Source: CAZSHX01 sp964606895
GTDB taxonomy: Bacteria; Bacteroidota; Ignavibacteria; Kapaibacteriales; UBA2268
Assembly: GCA_964606895.1 (NCBI GenBank)
Contig: CAZSHX010000015.1
Coordinates: forward strand, 5,718-69,717
Length of the DNA stretch: 64,000 nt
Direction: 5' to 3'
Below are positions 1 to 8,374 of this stretch, one piece after another; the stretch's first letter is position 1, and each line of letters opens with the position of its first letter. Position numbers and translations under genes: made by a program. The notes under the pieces are model-generated. The model searched no databases. It saw only the letters and a program-made list of their open reading frames with translations, and was not told the DNA's origin.

Positions 1-1014
1 CAGGATTCCATCAAGCTTGCAAAAGAAATTGTTAAAAATGAGTACTATCCGAAAATAAATTACAAAGCCGTAACAATACAAACCCCAAAGGAGTTGTACA
101 AGCTTCTATGGAAATACAGAAGAACCGATTCAACTAAAATTGCCTACAGGACATTAACTACTTTGAATAGAAAAGAGTTAAGATTTTTTCGCATCGGTCA
201 GACTATAATTGTTCCCGATACTGTATATCCCGATTTGAAGGCATATTCAGTATTTCCTCAGAGATATCCGGGAGCTGACAGTATCCCGAAAATTATAATG
301 GTTTCAAATAGATTAATGAGTTATGCCTGCTACGAAAAAGGAAAACTCGTAAGATTTGCCGCATGTAACCCCGGAAAAGAAAAAACGCCTTCCTATCCGG
401 GGCGATATGCACTGAACTGGAAGGTAAGAGACCATCGCTCTTCTCTCGATAGTTCCTGGGTTATGCCTTTTACTTGGAATTTCCATTCCGAAGCAGGTTC
501 TGCATTTCATCAATTCGATATGCCGGGCTATCCAGCTTCACATTCGTGCATCCGACAATTTGCCGAAGATGCCGAATGGCTGTTTTCATGGGGGAGAGGC
601 ACTCAGAAAGACTCAAATAAAAAGTTAGTTCCGCTTTCCGGAACGCCTGTTATAATTATTGACCACTATGATTTCCACAAAGACAAAGGCAGACTTTGGA
701 CAAAGGTTTCTTCAAATAAGGACAGTCTTTTGAAATTGCCGCCTAATCCTATTGCAGTTGATGAAGCCTTAATTCCGATTTGTCAGATTCCCGAAGTATC
801 AAGGGGCAGGCTTAGGAATAAAAAGAGATTTATTTTTGCTGAGGATTCATTACGCAAACTCGGCGTTATTCGGGAAGGTGTAAAATTAACTGAAACATTT
901 GATTTCAATAAGCAGAAAAGGGAAAAAGCCGCCAAGCTTCACAAAGAAAAGCTTAAAAAAGAAAAGAAACAACAAACTCAGGCTTTGAAACCCGAGTCTA
1001 AAAAACCGGATTAA
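1..1014 (+). CDS. L,D-transpeptidase (YkuD family), 5'-truncated by window edge
   Basis: The frame is open from base 1, so the true start lies upstream and the TTG at 94 is probably internal. An N-terminal stretch ending GQTIIVPD resembles the end of a LysM module, which would bind peptidoglycan. A YkuD-like catalytic region follows, with a conserved His (HQFDMPG) and the nucleophile in SHSCIR (Cys codon 547-549). The usual motif is SHGC(I/V)R, so Gly is replaced by Ser here. The C-terminal ~40 residues are Lys/Glu-rich and look disordered. The family makes 3-3 cross-links in peptidoglycan or anchors proteins to it in the periplasm. The family call rests on the His/Cys spacing; the substrate cannot be told. 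Confidence 0.8.
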   Translation, partial: QDSIKLAKEIVKNEYYPKINYKAVTIQTPKELYKLLWKYRRTDSTKIAYRTLTTLNRKELRFFRIGQTIIVPDTVYPDLKAYSVFPQRYPGADSIPKIIMVSNRLMSYACYEKGKLVRFAACNPGKEKTPSYPGRYALNWKVRDHRSSLDSSWVMPFTWNFHSEAGSAFHQFDMPGYPASHSCIRQFAEDAEWLFSWGRGTQKDSNKKLVPLSGTPVIIIDHYDFHKDKGRLWTKVSSNKDSLLKLPPNPIAVDEALIPICQIPEVSRGRLRNKKRFIFAEDSLRKLGVIREGVKLTETFDFNKQKREKAAKLHKEKLKKEKKQQTQALKPESKKPD

Positions 1015-1082
1015 CAATTATTCGCTGTTTAAAACTTCTCTTAATAGCTGTATTTTTTAGCAAACGAAATTAATTGTATCCG

Positions 1083-1982
1083 ATGAAAGCATGGAAAGCC
1101 GAATTATCTCTACTGTTTATCACTCTAATTTGGGGAGTGACTTTCGCGTTTACAAAAATCGGACTGCAGGACTCACCGCCATATTTCTATATATTTCTTC
1201 GTTTTTCAATAGCTTTGGTCATTTCTTTTGCAATCTGGGGAAAGCATATTCTTGCCATTAATAAAGAATTTACCAAAAAAGGACTTATTTTAGGCGGATT
1301 GTTAACAGGAGGATTCATTTTCCAAACTTACGGCTTGATGCTGACAACTGTTTCCAAGTCGGCATTTATCACCGGAATGGCGGTTGTTTTCACTCCTTTT
1401 GCATATCGGCTGATTGTCCGCAGGAAAGTGCAGTTTTGGCAAAAAGCAGGAGTGATTGTCGCGTTTCTGGGCTTGTGGCTGTTTACTAATCCAAAATTCG
1501 ACCATATTAACCTTGGGGATGTTTATACCCTTATTTCGTCTGTTTTCTGGGCTTTTTACATTACTTATATGGATGTCTTGACCAAGGATATCCGCAAATT
1601 CGAAAATACAATGCAACTTGTCTTTATGCAGTTTATTGTTGCAGTGCCTGTTGCCTTGATTGGTTCATTGATATTCGAAAGGGCAAATTTTCATGTGCAT
1701 TTTTCTGCAGGTCTAATCGGTTCACTGATTTACAATGGAATACTTGCATCAATTTTTCTTACTATGATTCACACAAGCGTCCAAAAATATACAAACCCCG
1801 TAAAAGCCGCTCTGGTCTTTTCACTTGAGCCCATATTTGCCACCATTTCTGCTCTCATCATTTTCAACGAAATTCTAAACGGCAGGGAATATATAGGTGC
1901 AATAATTTTATTTATGGGAGTGATTCTTTCCGAAGTCGGAGAATCTGTGGTCGGCTTTTTTTTGCGAACCAAGAAAAGCTGA
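1083..1982 (+). CDS. EamA/DMT-family membrane transporter
   Basis: About 300 residues with ten predicted hydrophobic segments in two halves, as in the drug/metabolite transporter superfamily. The first half opens with LLFITLIWGVTFAFTKIG, a typical EamA N-terminus. The second half contains VKAALVFSLEPIFATISALI, the typical EamA signature near the end. Such proteins export metabolites or amino acids across the inner membrane; no substrate can be inferred. The ATG at 1083 is preferred over a TTG at 1074. No clear Shine-Dalgarno is visible. Confidence 0.85.
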   Translation: MKAWKAELSLLFITLIWGVTFAFTKIGLQDSPPYFYIFLRFSIALVISFAIWGKHILAINKEFTKKGLILGGLLTGGFIFQTYGLMLTTVSKSAFITGMAVVFTPFAYRLIVRRKVQFWQKAGVIVAFLGLWLFTNPKFDHINLGDVYTLISSVFWAFYITYMDVLTKDIRKFENTMQLVFMQFIVAVPVALIGSLIFERANFHVHFSAGLIGSLIYNGILASIFLTMIHTSVQKYTNPVKAALVFSLEPIFATISALIIFNEILNGREYIGAIILFMGVILSEVGESVVGFFLRTKKS

Positions 1983-2155
1983 GAAATTGGTCAAAACAAA
2001 AGTTCAAATAAATTTATTATTCTTTCGAAACTCGAATTTGAGACATTTTTAAATTTTCCGTAAAAAATATTTGGAAAGTAAATCTTTTATATTTAGCTTT
2101 GCAATGAGCAAATTATTGTTTGAGAATAATTGGACTATATCAATTTGGAATATTT

Positions 2156-2431
2156 ATGGATATTAAAAAATATGATATTAGCATCAGAGAAACGGCTTTA
2201 AAGAAGTTGAAATCTATACAACATGAAGATAAAATCAGAATATTCAAGAAAATTGAAGAATTAGGTAGTTCTCCCTTTGAAATGAAAAATGTAAAAAAGC
2301 TTGTCGAATTTGATATTTCTTTTAGATTGAGGGTAGGAAATTATAGGATATTATTTGAACGCGATGATTCAATACACATAATTGATATTATTGATATTCG
2401 ACATCGCAAAGAAAGTTATAGGAGGAAATAA
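2156..2431 (+). CDS. RelE/ParE-superfamily toxin
   Basis: A 91-residue basic protein with the RelE/ParE fold pattern: N-terminal helices (ALKKLKSIQHEDKIRIFKKIEEL), then FRLRVGNYRILFERDD and a final IIDIRHRKESYRR strand. The R-V-G-x-Y-R-I-L-F core is the family signature; members are usually ribosome-dependent mRNA interferases. It is followed after a single base by a small antitoxin-like gene, so the order is toxin first. The ATG at 2156 gives the normal family length; an upstream start at 2120 would add a non-conserved leader. Confidence 0.85.
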   Translation: MDIKKYDISIRETALKKLKSIQHEDKIRIFKKIEELGSSPFEMKNVKKLVEFDISFRLRVGNYRILFERDDSIHIIDIIDIRHRKESYRRK

Positions 2432-2432
2432 A

Positions 2433-2642
2433 ATGTTATTCGAAAATTATCAGGTCATTAAGGAAAACGGACTGGAACGCTTTGCAGTTATAGATTTTTC
2501 TGAATTTAAGCAAGTTAAGGAAATCTTAAGTAGTTCGCAGAAGCTTCAGGATTACCTTGACTATATTCATATTCAAGAAATTAAAAAGAAGAACGAAAAA
2601 AAATATTCAGTTCATGAAGCTAAAATTGAGCTGGGATTATAA
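2433..2642 (+). CDS. Putative antitoxin partner of the RelE-like toxin
   Basis: A 69-residue protein starting one base after the toxin stop, preceded by the clear ribosome binding site GGAGGA at 2421-2426 inside the toxin's last codons. This suggests translational coupling. The first half (FENYQVIKENGLERFAVIDFSEF) resembles the N-terminal strand region of Phd/RelB-like antitoxins. The rest is a charged helix (LQDYLDYIHIQEIKKKNEKKY). No DNA-binding motif is certain. The function is inferred from position, size and pairing with a RelE toxin. Confidence 0.65.
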   Translation: MLFENYQVIKENGLERFAVIDFSEFKQVKEILSSSQKLQDYLDYIHIQEIKKKNEKKYSVHEAKIELGL

Positions 2643-2662
2643 AAATTTATTTGGACTTTTCA

Positions 2663-2891
2663 GATGTCCTCCATCTGCCAGATGTAGGACATCAACCACG
2701 ACTTACAAGTCGTGGCTTATAGGATTTTAGGATTAAGAGGATTTTCACTTTGACATTCAAACAAAAATCCATTGTCACGAAGTGACAAAAGGTCGGTAGA
2801 AAAAATCACACCCCAAAGAAGTTCCGTCCCGTACGAGACGGAAGATTTTTGAGAATCCTCTTTCTACAGAGCTTTTGTGCCTAACGGCACA
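2663..2891. repeat. Cluster of five unrelated short palindromes in a gene-free gap
   Basis: The 427-base gap 2643-3069 has no convincing gene. It holds five inverted repeats: 2663-2693 (GATGTCCT arms with an inner CATCTG/CAGATG stem), 2696-2715 (CCACGACT-taca-AGTCGTGG), 2772-2788 (TTGTCAC-gaa-GTGACAA), 2822-2843 (TTCCGTC arms around CGTACG) and 2876-2891 (TGTGCC-taac-GGCACA). A low-complexity GATTTTAGGATTAAGAGG segment (2722-2742) resembles one at 15058-15080. The palindromes differ in sequence but share a short-stem, short-loop design, like dispersed REP- or MITE-like DNA. None has a U tract placed to make it an obvious terminator. Confidence 0.75.
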
Positions 2892-3069
2892 TTTAAATCA
2901 AACATGTTGAAAATATTTATTTCCACTTTTTTCAATTATTTTCATTTTTGTGTGAGACATTTTTGCGTTTCATGTGTCATATATAATGTGAAGTGACAAA
3001 TTTTGAAAAAGTTTTTGTAATTTGTTCTTTTCTAATTTACTTTGTCAATTATTTTTCAGATTGAATTGC

Positions 3070-4446
3070 ATGAAAAAGTCAGTGTTCTTATCCGCTTTGA
3101 TCCTGATGTTCTTTTTTTTCTCTTGTTTTGAGTCTTTCGCGAGAATTGATTTGGTTTACTCTAAAGGGAGTCCCGCTCCTTATGCTTTTAATATCGCAAA
3201 ATTTTCGCCAAACGGTAAGAAAATTGCCGCCGGACTTCAAGGTCCTAATTGGGACACAAACCGCTTTACTAAAGTTATTATTTATGATGCTTCTAATGGT
3301 GATTCATTAATGGAATTAATTGGTCATCACGGAAGTGTTATCACTTCTATGACTTGGATTAATGACAGTATCCTTGCATCGGGTGATAATGATAACGAAT
3401 TCCATCAAAAAAGAACATTAATTCTCTGGAATGTCAATACCGGTGAAAATCTTCATACTTTCTTTGATAGTGATACACTGTATTCATGGCACCGGTATGT
3501 CAAAAATCTTGTGTATTTAAATGGAAAAAATAAACTCTATGTTGAATTATTTACCGATAAACGCAAAACAATTAATTCTCATCCTCCTTGGGAATATGTT
3601 TACTGGCATGATACCGTACTCGTTATTAATACCTTAACATACGAAGTAATTAAACCACTAAGCTTCAGCGATACTAATGATTATCATAGTATTGGGGTCT
3701 ATTGTAGTGCCCCTGATGGTAGTTGGTATTATATTTCAGATAATGGAATTCAGCAACTTAGAAATCCTGCCAATGATTCAATCATTTGGAAATCAGATTC
3801 AACTTCTAGTTTTGGTTTTGATAAAATTTCGCCTAATGGAATATATGGGATTAGTACCATCAGTGATGCGGTAGTCCTTTATAACATCGAAAACAGAAGT
3901 CTATATAATGTTCTCCAATTTGATTCAATAAACAATTTAAATAAAGGACTTATCTCTCCAGACTCAAGATATATTGCTGTCACCGGATATTATGAGAATG
4001 GAAGCTACAAACGGTGGGATCGTTTTGGTGTTGCCGAGATTGAAAATCTCTCTAACCAGACGTGGCAGGACTCTATTATTTGTGAACTTTCTTTTGACTC
4101 ATCAAGTGATTCGCTCTATATTTTATGTCTTAATAATCCAAATTTTCAGATTTATTCTGCTCCTTGGTCGCCCAAGAATACAAAAGTTGAGGATAAAAAT
4201 GAGGCAAAACATTTTCTTATTATTTCCCCGAATCCAGCTTTCGATTTTATCGAAATTTCTGTAGGGGCAAGGCATGCCTTGCCCTACCCCTACATCCCCA
4301 TTTTCAATGTCTTTGGGGAAATCGTGAAGAACCCCACCCAAACCCTCCCCGAAGGAGAGGGCTTAAGAATTGACATTTCGGGTTTGCCGTCGGGAGTTTA
4401 TTTTGTGAGAGTAGGTGAAAAAGTTGGGAAATTTGCGAAGATATAA
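3070..4446 (+). CDS. Secreted WD40-like beta-propeller protein with T9SS sorting domain
   Basis: The ATG at 3070 starts a signal peptide (MKKSVFLSALILMFFFFSC...) of about 22 residues. The body contains WD40-like repeats: FSPNGKKIAAG, then HHGSVITSMTWINDSILASG and LILWNVNTGENL, later FDKISPNGIYGIS and ISPDSRYIAVTG. The C-terminus is a type A T9SS (Por) sorting domain: ISPNPAFDFIEIS, then LPSGVYFVRVGEKVGKF. The protein is therefore probably exported by the type IX system and attached at or released from the surface. The sorting domain is interrupted in frame by two palindromic repeats (4261-4287 and 4343-4361). The specific role is unknown. Confidence 0.8.
   Translation: MKKSVFLSALILMFFFFSCFESFARIDLVYSKGSPAPYAFNIAKFSPNGKKIAAGLQGPNWDTNRFTKVIIYDASNGDSLMELIGHHGSVITSMTWINDSILASGDNDNEFHQKRTLILWNVNTGENLHTFFDSDTLYSWHRYVKNLVYLNGKNKLYVELFTDKRKTINSHPPWEYVYWHDTVLVINTLTYEVIKPLSFSDTNDYHSIGVYCSAPDGSWYYISDNGIQQLRNPANDSIIWKSDSTSSFGFDKISPNGIYGISTISDAVVLYNIENRSLYNVLQFDSINNLNKGLISPDSRYIAVTGYYENGSYKRWDRFGVAEIENLSNQTWQDSIICELSFDSSSDSLYILCLNNPNFQIYSAPWSPKNTKVEDKNEAKHFLIISPNPAFDFIEISVGARHALPYPYIPIFNVFGEIVKNPTQTLPEGEGLRIDISGLPSGVYFVRVGEKVGKFAKI
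4261..4361. repeat. Two palindromic repeats embedded in-frame in the sorting-domain coding sequence
   Basis: 4261-4287 is a near-perfect palindrome centred on GCATGC, with GTAGGG/CCTAC outer and CAAGG/CCTTG inner arms. 4343-4361 is CCCTCcCC-gaa-GGaGAGGG. Both are translated, as roughly VGARHALPYPY and TLPEGEG, without breaking the frame. They sit between conserved beta strands of the T9SS domain, which suggests in-frame insertion of dispersed elements. Confidence 0.7.
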
Positions 4447-4560
4447 TTTTATTACTCTATTATCATAGCAATAATTAATAATTAAATTCGTTTATTACTT
4501 TTGAACTCGTTCATTGACAGTTAGTCAACCTCAACCCGACATTCATGGAGAGATCGGTAA

Positions 4561-4696
4561 AAATTGCATCTTTGCATCTTTTTGCATTCAAAGATGCAAC
4601 GGAATAAATCTCGTTATTTGAAATAATATCAATTGGTTAGATGATAATTATATTGCAATTTCTGCATAATTATTTTGAAGATGCAATGCAATTTTT
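4561..4696 (+). mobile_element. MITE-like element, copy A
   Basis: One of four copies of a ~135 bp non-coding element. It begins AAATTGCATCTTTGCATC, contains an internal hairpin of GATGCAA units and the conserved core TTATTTGAAATAATATCA, and ends with GATGCAA. It is the most diverged copy at its right end. Upstream flank 4486-4560 (including AGTCAACCTCAACCCGAC) resembles the flank of copy D. The whole gap 4447-5122 contains only copies A and B and three small palindromes. Confidence 0.75.
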
Positions 4697-4766
4697 TGTA
4701 ATAAAGGAAAAACCGATTTCGCGTATCGAAATAATATTTGTAACTGCGAAATACATCTTTGCCTTT

Positions 4767-4886
4767 CTATCACGTAGTGATAGCATATAAATCGAAAAAT
4801 TGCCTTCAATTTTATATTTAACCCCGATGGGGTTAAGAAATCTTGGGATGTATGATTTGTTACAAATATTGATTCCCTCTGGGAAT
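4767..4886. repeat. Three short perfect palindromes between MITE copies A and B
   Basis: 4767-4783 is CTATCAC-gta-GTGATAG, 4818-4836 is TTAACCCC-gat-GGGGTTAA and 4872-4886 is ATTCCC-tct-GGGAAT. Each is a 6-8 bp perfect stem with a three-base loop, the same design as the hairpins at 2772-2788. They lie in non-coding DNA and carry no U tract. Confidence 0.75.
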
Positions 4887-4905
4887 AAGAAGAATGAAAA
4901 ACTAC

Positions 4906-5039
4906 CCAAATTGCATCTTTGCATCTTTTTGCATCCAAAGATGCAACGGCTCAAAATTCGTTATTTGAAATAATATCAATAGGTTAGACGAGAATTTCAT
5001 TACATCTTTTACATAAAAAAATAAAAAGATGCAATTTGG
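4906..5039 (+). mobile_element. MITE-like element, copy B (best-defined ends)
   Basis: 134 bp with perfect 15-bp terminal inverted repeats: CCAAATTGCATCTTT at 4906-4920 and its complement at 5025-5039. The interior holds repeated GATGCAA/TTGCATC units that fold into a hairpin, plus the conserved core TTATTTGAAATAATATCA (4963-4980). No reading frame is plausible. No clear target-site duplication is visible. The reverse complement matches copy C closely along its length. Confidence 0.85.
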
Positions 5040-5122
5040 AAAAACCAATTATTTTCATCAAATTTTGAATATTCTCGATTTATCTCTTATATTTGAATTT
5101 TACTCTTATTCCAAAATGATAA

Positions 5123-5872
5123 ATGATTAAAAATAAAAAACTTGTTGTGGTTCTGCCTGCTTACAACGCAGAAAAAACCCTTGAACAGACTTATAACGAA
5201 ATTCCGTTCGACATAACTGACGAAGTGGTTCTTGTTGACGATGCAAGCCGTGACAACACCTACGAGGAAGCCAAAAGACTTGGCATCCATCACGTCATAC
5301 GACATGAAAATAACAAGGGATATGGAGGAAATCAGAAGTCATGCTATAACAAAGCACTTGAGCTGAATGCGGATATCGTCATAATGCTTCACCCCGACTA
5401 TCAATATACGCCAAATCTAATACATTCAATGGCTTACGTTATTGCAAATGATGTCTATCCTGTTGTTCTCGGTTCGAGGATTTTGGGAAAAGGTGCATTG
5501 AAAGGTGGAATGCCGATTTACAAGTATATTGCAAACAGATTTCTGACGCTTGCTCAAAATATTCTGATCGGACAGAAGTTATCTGAATATCATACCGGTT
5601 TTAGGGCGTTTTCTGGTGAGGTTCTTAAAAAAATCAACTTTGAAGCAAATTCTGATGATTTTGTTTTCGACAACCAAATGTTGTCTCAAATATTTTTCGC
5701 AGGATTTGACATAGCTGAAATCACATGCCCGACAAAATACTTTGAAGAAGCATCTTCAATCAATTTCTCAAGAAGTACAAAATATGGCTTAGGGGTTCTT
5801 AAAACATCTCTTTGCCACTTTATGCAGACTAAGGGAATGGCTGAATTTGAAATTTACAAAATGAAGAATTAA
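5123..5872 (+). CDS. Glycosyltransferase family 2, dolichyl/polyprenyl-phosphate sugar synthase type
   Basis: 249 residues with a GT-A fold: the opening strand LVVVLPAYNAEKTLEQT, the nucleotide-sugar motif EVVLVDDASRDNT, and NNKGYGGNQKSCYNKAL, followed by IVIMLHPDYQY in place of the usual DxD (metal) region. There is no C-terminal membrane segment, so it resembles a cytosolic DPM1-like enzyme charging a lipid-phosphate carrier for envelope glycans. It stands alone between the MITE copies and gcvH. A start at 5116 would terminate after four codons, so 5123 is used. Confidence 0.85.
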   Translation: MIKNKKLVVVLPAYNAEKTLEQTYNEIPFDITDEVVLVDDASRDNTYEEAKRLGIHHVIRHENNKGYGGNQKSCYNKALELNADIVIMLHPDYQYTPNLIHSMAYVIANDVYPVVLGSRILGKGALKGGMPIYKYIANRFLTLAQNILIGQKLSEYHTGFRAFSGEVLKKINFEANSDDFVFDNQMLSQIFFAGFDIAEITCPTKYFEEASSINFSRSTKYGLGVLKTSLCHFMQTKGMAEFEIYKMKN

Positions 5873-5961
5873 TGAGTATTTTCGAGAATTTTTCCTTAAA
5901 TTGCGTTTCGTTTTTTTTGAATTTTTAAAATAATTATTGAATAATAAAAATCGGAGTTATC

Positions 5962-6342
5962 ATGAATTTTCCAGAAGATTTAAAGTACACACCCGACCAC
6001 GAATGGGTCAAAGTTGAAGGCAATATAGGAACAATCGGCGTTACAGACCATGCACAAGGCGAACTTGGCGACGTTGTCTATGTTGACATAGCCTCGGATT
6101 TGGCTGAAATCACAAAAGGCACAGCCTTCGGGACAATCGAAGCAGTCAAAACTGTATCCGATATTTACGCACCCGTTAGCGGTAAAGTTTTAGAAGTTAA
6201 CTCAGCTTTGAACGACAATCCTGAAACAGTAAATCAAGACCCTTACGGTGGCGGATGGATGGTTAAAATTGAGATTGCAAACCCTTCAGAACTTGATGAA
6301 CTTTTGGACGTAAAAGCCTATCTTGAGCTAATCGGCGAATAA
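5962..6342 (+). CDS. gcvH: Glycine cleavage system H protein
   Basis: 126 residues, the normal length. It opens with FPEDLKYTPDHEWVKVEG and has the lipoylation hairpin GTIEAVKTVSDIYAP, where Lys in EAVKT carries lipoate. GWMVKIEI follows near the end. H protein shuttles the aminomethyl group between the P, T and L proteins of glycine cleavage. None of those partners is adjacent, so it is a stand-alone gene here. CGGAG at 5952-5956 provides a ribosome binding site, and a terminator follows. Confidence 0.97.
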   Translation: MNFPEDLKYTPDHEWVKVEGNIGTIGVTDHAQGELGDVVYVDIASDLAEITKGTAFGTIEAVKTVSDIYAPVSGKVLEVNSALNDNPETVNQDPYGGGWMVKIEIANPSELDELLDVKAYLELIGE

Positions 6343-6366
6343 AAAATCTTAAATTGAATTTTTATT

Positions 6367-6395
6367 AAAGCCCAACGAAAATTGGGCTTTTTTTT
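6367..6395 (+). terminator. Rho-independent terminator of gcvH
   Basis: A 9-bp stem AAAGCCCAA / TTGGGCTTT with a short A-rich loop, followed by a run of T. It lies 24 bases after the gcvH stop. Confidence 0.9.
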
Positions 6396-6486
6396 AATAT
6401 GTTGAATATGCTACAATATTTTCAAATTAAAACATTCAATATATTGTTACATTGAAATTATTTTGTTTAATAAATTAAAGAAGTAT

Positions 6487-8319
6487 ATGAAGAAAATTTT
6501 CAAGATCGCAATGCTAATATTGTTTTTCTCGACTTTAACTGCTTTAAAATCAGAAGAACCACTCAATTTACTTGGTTTAAGTGATTATTATAATACTGTT
6601 CCAGATCTTGGCACATGCAACGAGGGTGTTTTAAAGGACTCAGAGAAGCAAAAAGTTCTTCAGCAGGTGAATTATATCAGAAAAATTCACGGTTTAAATC
6701 CTGTAACATATAATAATAATTATGATAAAAGAACTGCTAAAGCCGCTTTAATCATAGCGTCAACAGAAGGATTGGATCATCAACCGCCGAATACTGCAAA
6801 ATGTTACTCACCTGATGGTTATAACGGCTCAGACTCCTCAAATCTTTATATTACAAAGTATTCCGGAAGCGGCTTCCCAACATCTGAATCCTCAATTAAT
6901 CAATGGATGGTTGATGCAAATGTTCAACCCTGCGGCCATCGTCGCTGGATTATTAATCCTTTTCTCAAATATATTTCATTCGGCAGAGTCGATGGACCCT
7001 CAACCCAGAATCCGGGATGGGGTGTAACCGGTATGACTATATGGGTCATTAGCGGCGATAAGGCAGATTTAAGTACATGGGACAGTAATTTTGTGGCTTA
7101 TCCCTACCACAATTATCCTAAAAGTTTTTATTTCGATAACCAAAACAGAACATGGTATTTGTCTTTTTCAGCGGTAATGGACAAATCAGATATATGGAAT
7201 AACCAAAATGTCAGTTACTCCGGTGCTACAGTTGAGATGAAGGACGACGGCGGAGCAGTTCTTGCAGTAACAAATGTTCAATCAGAAAATAATGGTTACG
7301 CCGTTCCGAATTTGATAAAATGGAATGCAAATCTTGTCACCGACAAGAAATATTGGGTTACTATCAAAAATGTAAATATGGGCGGTACTATGAAAACATT
7401 TTCATATTGGTTGAATGTTACGGATGCACCTCCAATGGGAGATCCTCCAAAATCTGCACCGTCTTTGGCAAACCCTTTAAACAACGCAACAAATCAGGAT
7501 ATAAATCCAACACTTAGCTGGAGTTCGGTAACCGATGCAACATTTTACAATCTACAGGTTTCAACAACTGTTGATTTTTCGGCATCAGTAGATAATTACG
7601 AAAATATTTCTCTGCTCCAAGCCAAACCCAATTTGAATGAAAACACTAAATACTTCTGGAGAGTGAATGCCGCAAATGAATATGGTAAGGGACCTTGGTC
7701 TTTGGTAAGGAATCTCACTACCAAAAAACTTGCATACTCAAAAGTCATAGCTTTAAAACCTGACGATGGTGCAACGAATGTTTATGAGAAAACTCAATTT
7801 CTATGGAATAAAGTTGCTGATAATGGTAATTATGCGATTCAAATTGCTAAAACTAATGACTTCATGACTCCTGTTGTTGAAGATAAAGCTTTGTCCGATA
7901 CAACTTACAATGTTAAATCTTCTGTGCTTGAGCCAATGACAACTTATTACTGGAGGGTTCGTTATGCAGGCATGAATGGTCCCGGAGCATGGTCAACAGT
8001 GCGATCATTCTGGTCATCAGATCCATCATCGGTTGATGGCAACAGAACGATTTCTTTTAATGAAGCTATAACTGTATATCCAAATCCTTTTAACGGAAAT
8101 TTGAATATAAGTTTCAATACTCAGAATTCAAATTATATCATTCTTGGGATTTACAATTCCTTGGGTCAGAAAGTACTGGATATCGAGAATACGAAGTCAG
8201 TTTCTGATTTTTACAACAATTCAATTGATTTAAATAAACTTAGCGAAGGTACTTATTTTCTGAGACTAACATCAGATAAAATAAATACAACAAGAATGAT
8301 TACTAAAATAGCAAAATAA
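6487..8319 (+). CDS. Secreted CAP-domain protein with fibronectin-like modules and T9SS sorting domain
   Basis: The ATG at 6487 begins a signal peptide (MKKIFKIAMLILFFSTLTA). Residues ~45-165 look like a CAP (SCP/PR-1) domain: VLQQVNYIRKIHGL, then ASTEGLDHQPP, ESSINQWMVD and CGHRRWIINP. Two fibronectin-III-like modules follow (SWSSVTDATFYNLQVS... TKYFWRV; FLWNKVADNGNYAIQIA... TYYWRVRYA). The C-terminus is a T9SS type A sorting domain (VYPNPFNGNLNISF ... LSEGTYFLRLTS). It is probably exported to the cell surface. CAP proteins have varied roles, so no activity is claimed. Confidence 0.82.
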   Translation: MKKIFKIAMLILFFSTLTALKSEEPLNLLGLSDYYNTVPDLGTCNEGVLKDSEKQKVLQQVNYIRKIHGLNPVTYNNNYDKRTAKAALIIASTEGLDHQPPNTAKCYSPDGYNGSDSSNLYITKYSGSGFPTSESSINQWMVDANVQPCGHRRWIINPFLKYISFGRVDGPSTQNPGWGVTGMTIWVISGDKADLSTWDSNFVAYPYHNYPKSFYFDNQNRTWYLSFSAVMDKSDIWNNQNVSYSGATVEMKDDGGAVLAVTNVQSENNGYAVPNLIKWNANLVTDKKYWVTIKNVNMGGTMKTFSYWLNVTDAPPMGDPPKSAPSLANPLNNATNQDINPTLSWSSVTDATFYNLQVSTTVDFSASVDNYENISLLQAKPNLNENTKYFWRVNAANEYGKGPWSLVRNLTTKKLAYSKVIALKPDDGATNVYEKTQFLWNKVADNGNYAIQIAKTNDFMTPVVEDKALSDTTYNVKSSVLEPMTTYYWRVRYAGMNGPGAWSTVRSFWSSDPSSVDGNRTISFNEAITVYPNPFNGNLNISFNTQNSNYIILGIYNSLGQKVLDIENTKSVSDFYNNSIDLNKLSEGTYFLRLTSDKINTTRMITKIAK

Positions 8320-8339
8320 CAGTCAGTTTTTATTCAAAG

Positions 8340-8374
8340 AAGCCTGATTTGAAAAAAGAAGTCAGGCTTTTTTT
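8340..8374 (+). terminator. Rho-independent terminator after the CAP-domain gene
   Basis: An 8-bp stem AAGCCTGA (8340-8347) / TCAGGCTT (8362-8369) followed by T residues. It ends on the stop codon of the convergent NlpC/P60 gene, so the two genes abut tail to tail. Confidence 0.85.

Noticed and set aside
4648..4954. Two overlapping - strand ORFs of ~95 codons
   Set aside because: They run through MITE copy A, its palindromes and the start of copy B; codon content is repeat-derived and no family is recognised.
4561..5039. Possible CRISPR array from repeated GATGCAA/TTGCATC units
   Set aside because: Repeats are palindromic units within ~135-bp elements, with no regular spacers and no cas genes nearby.
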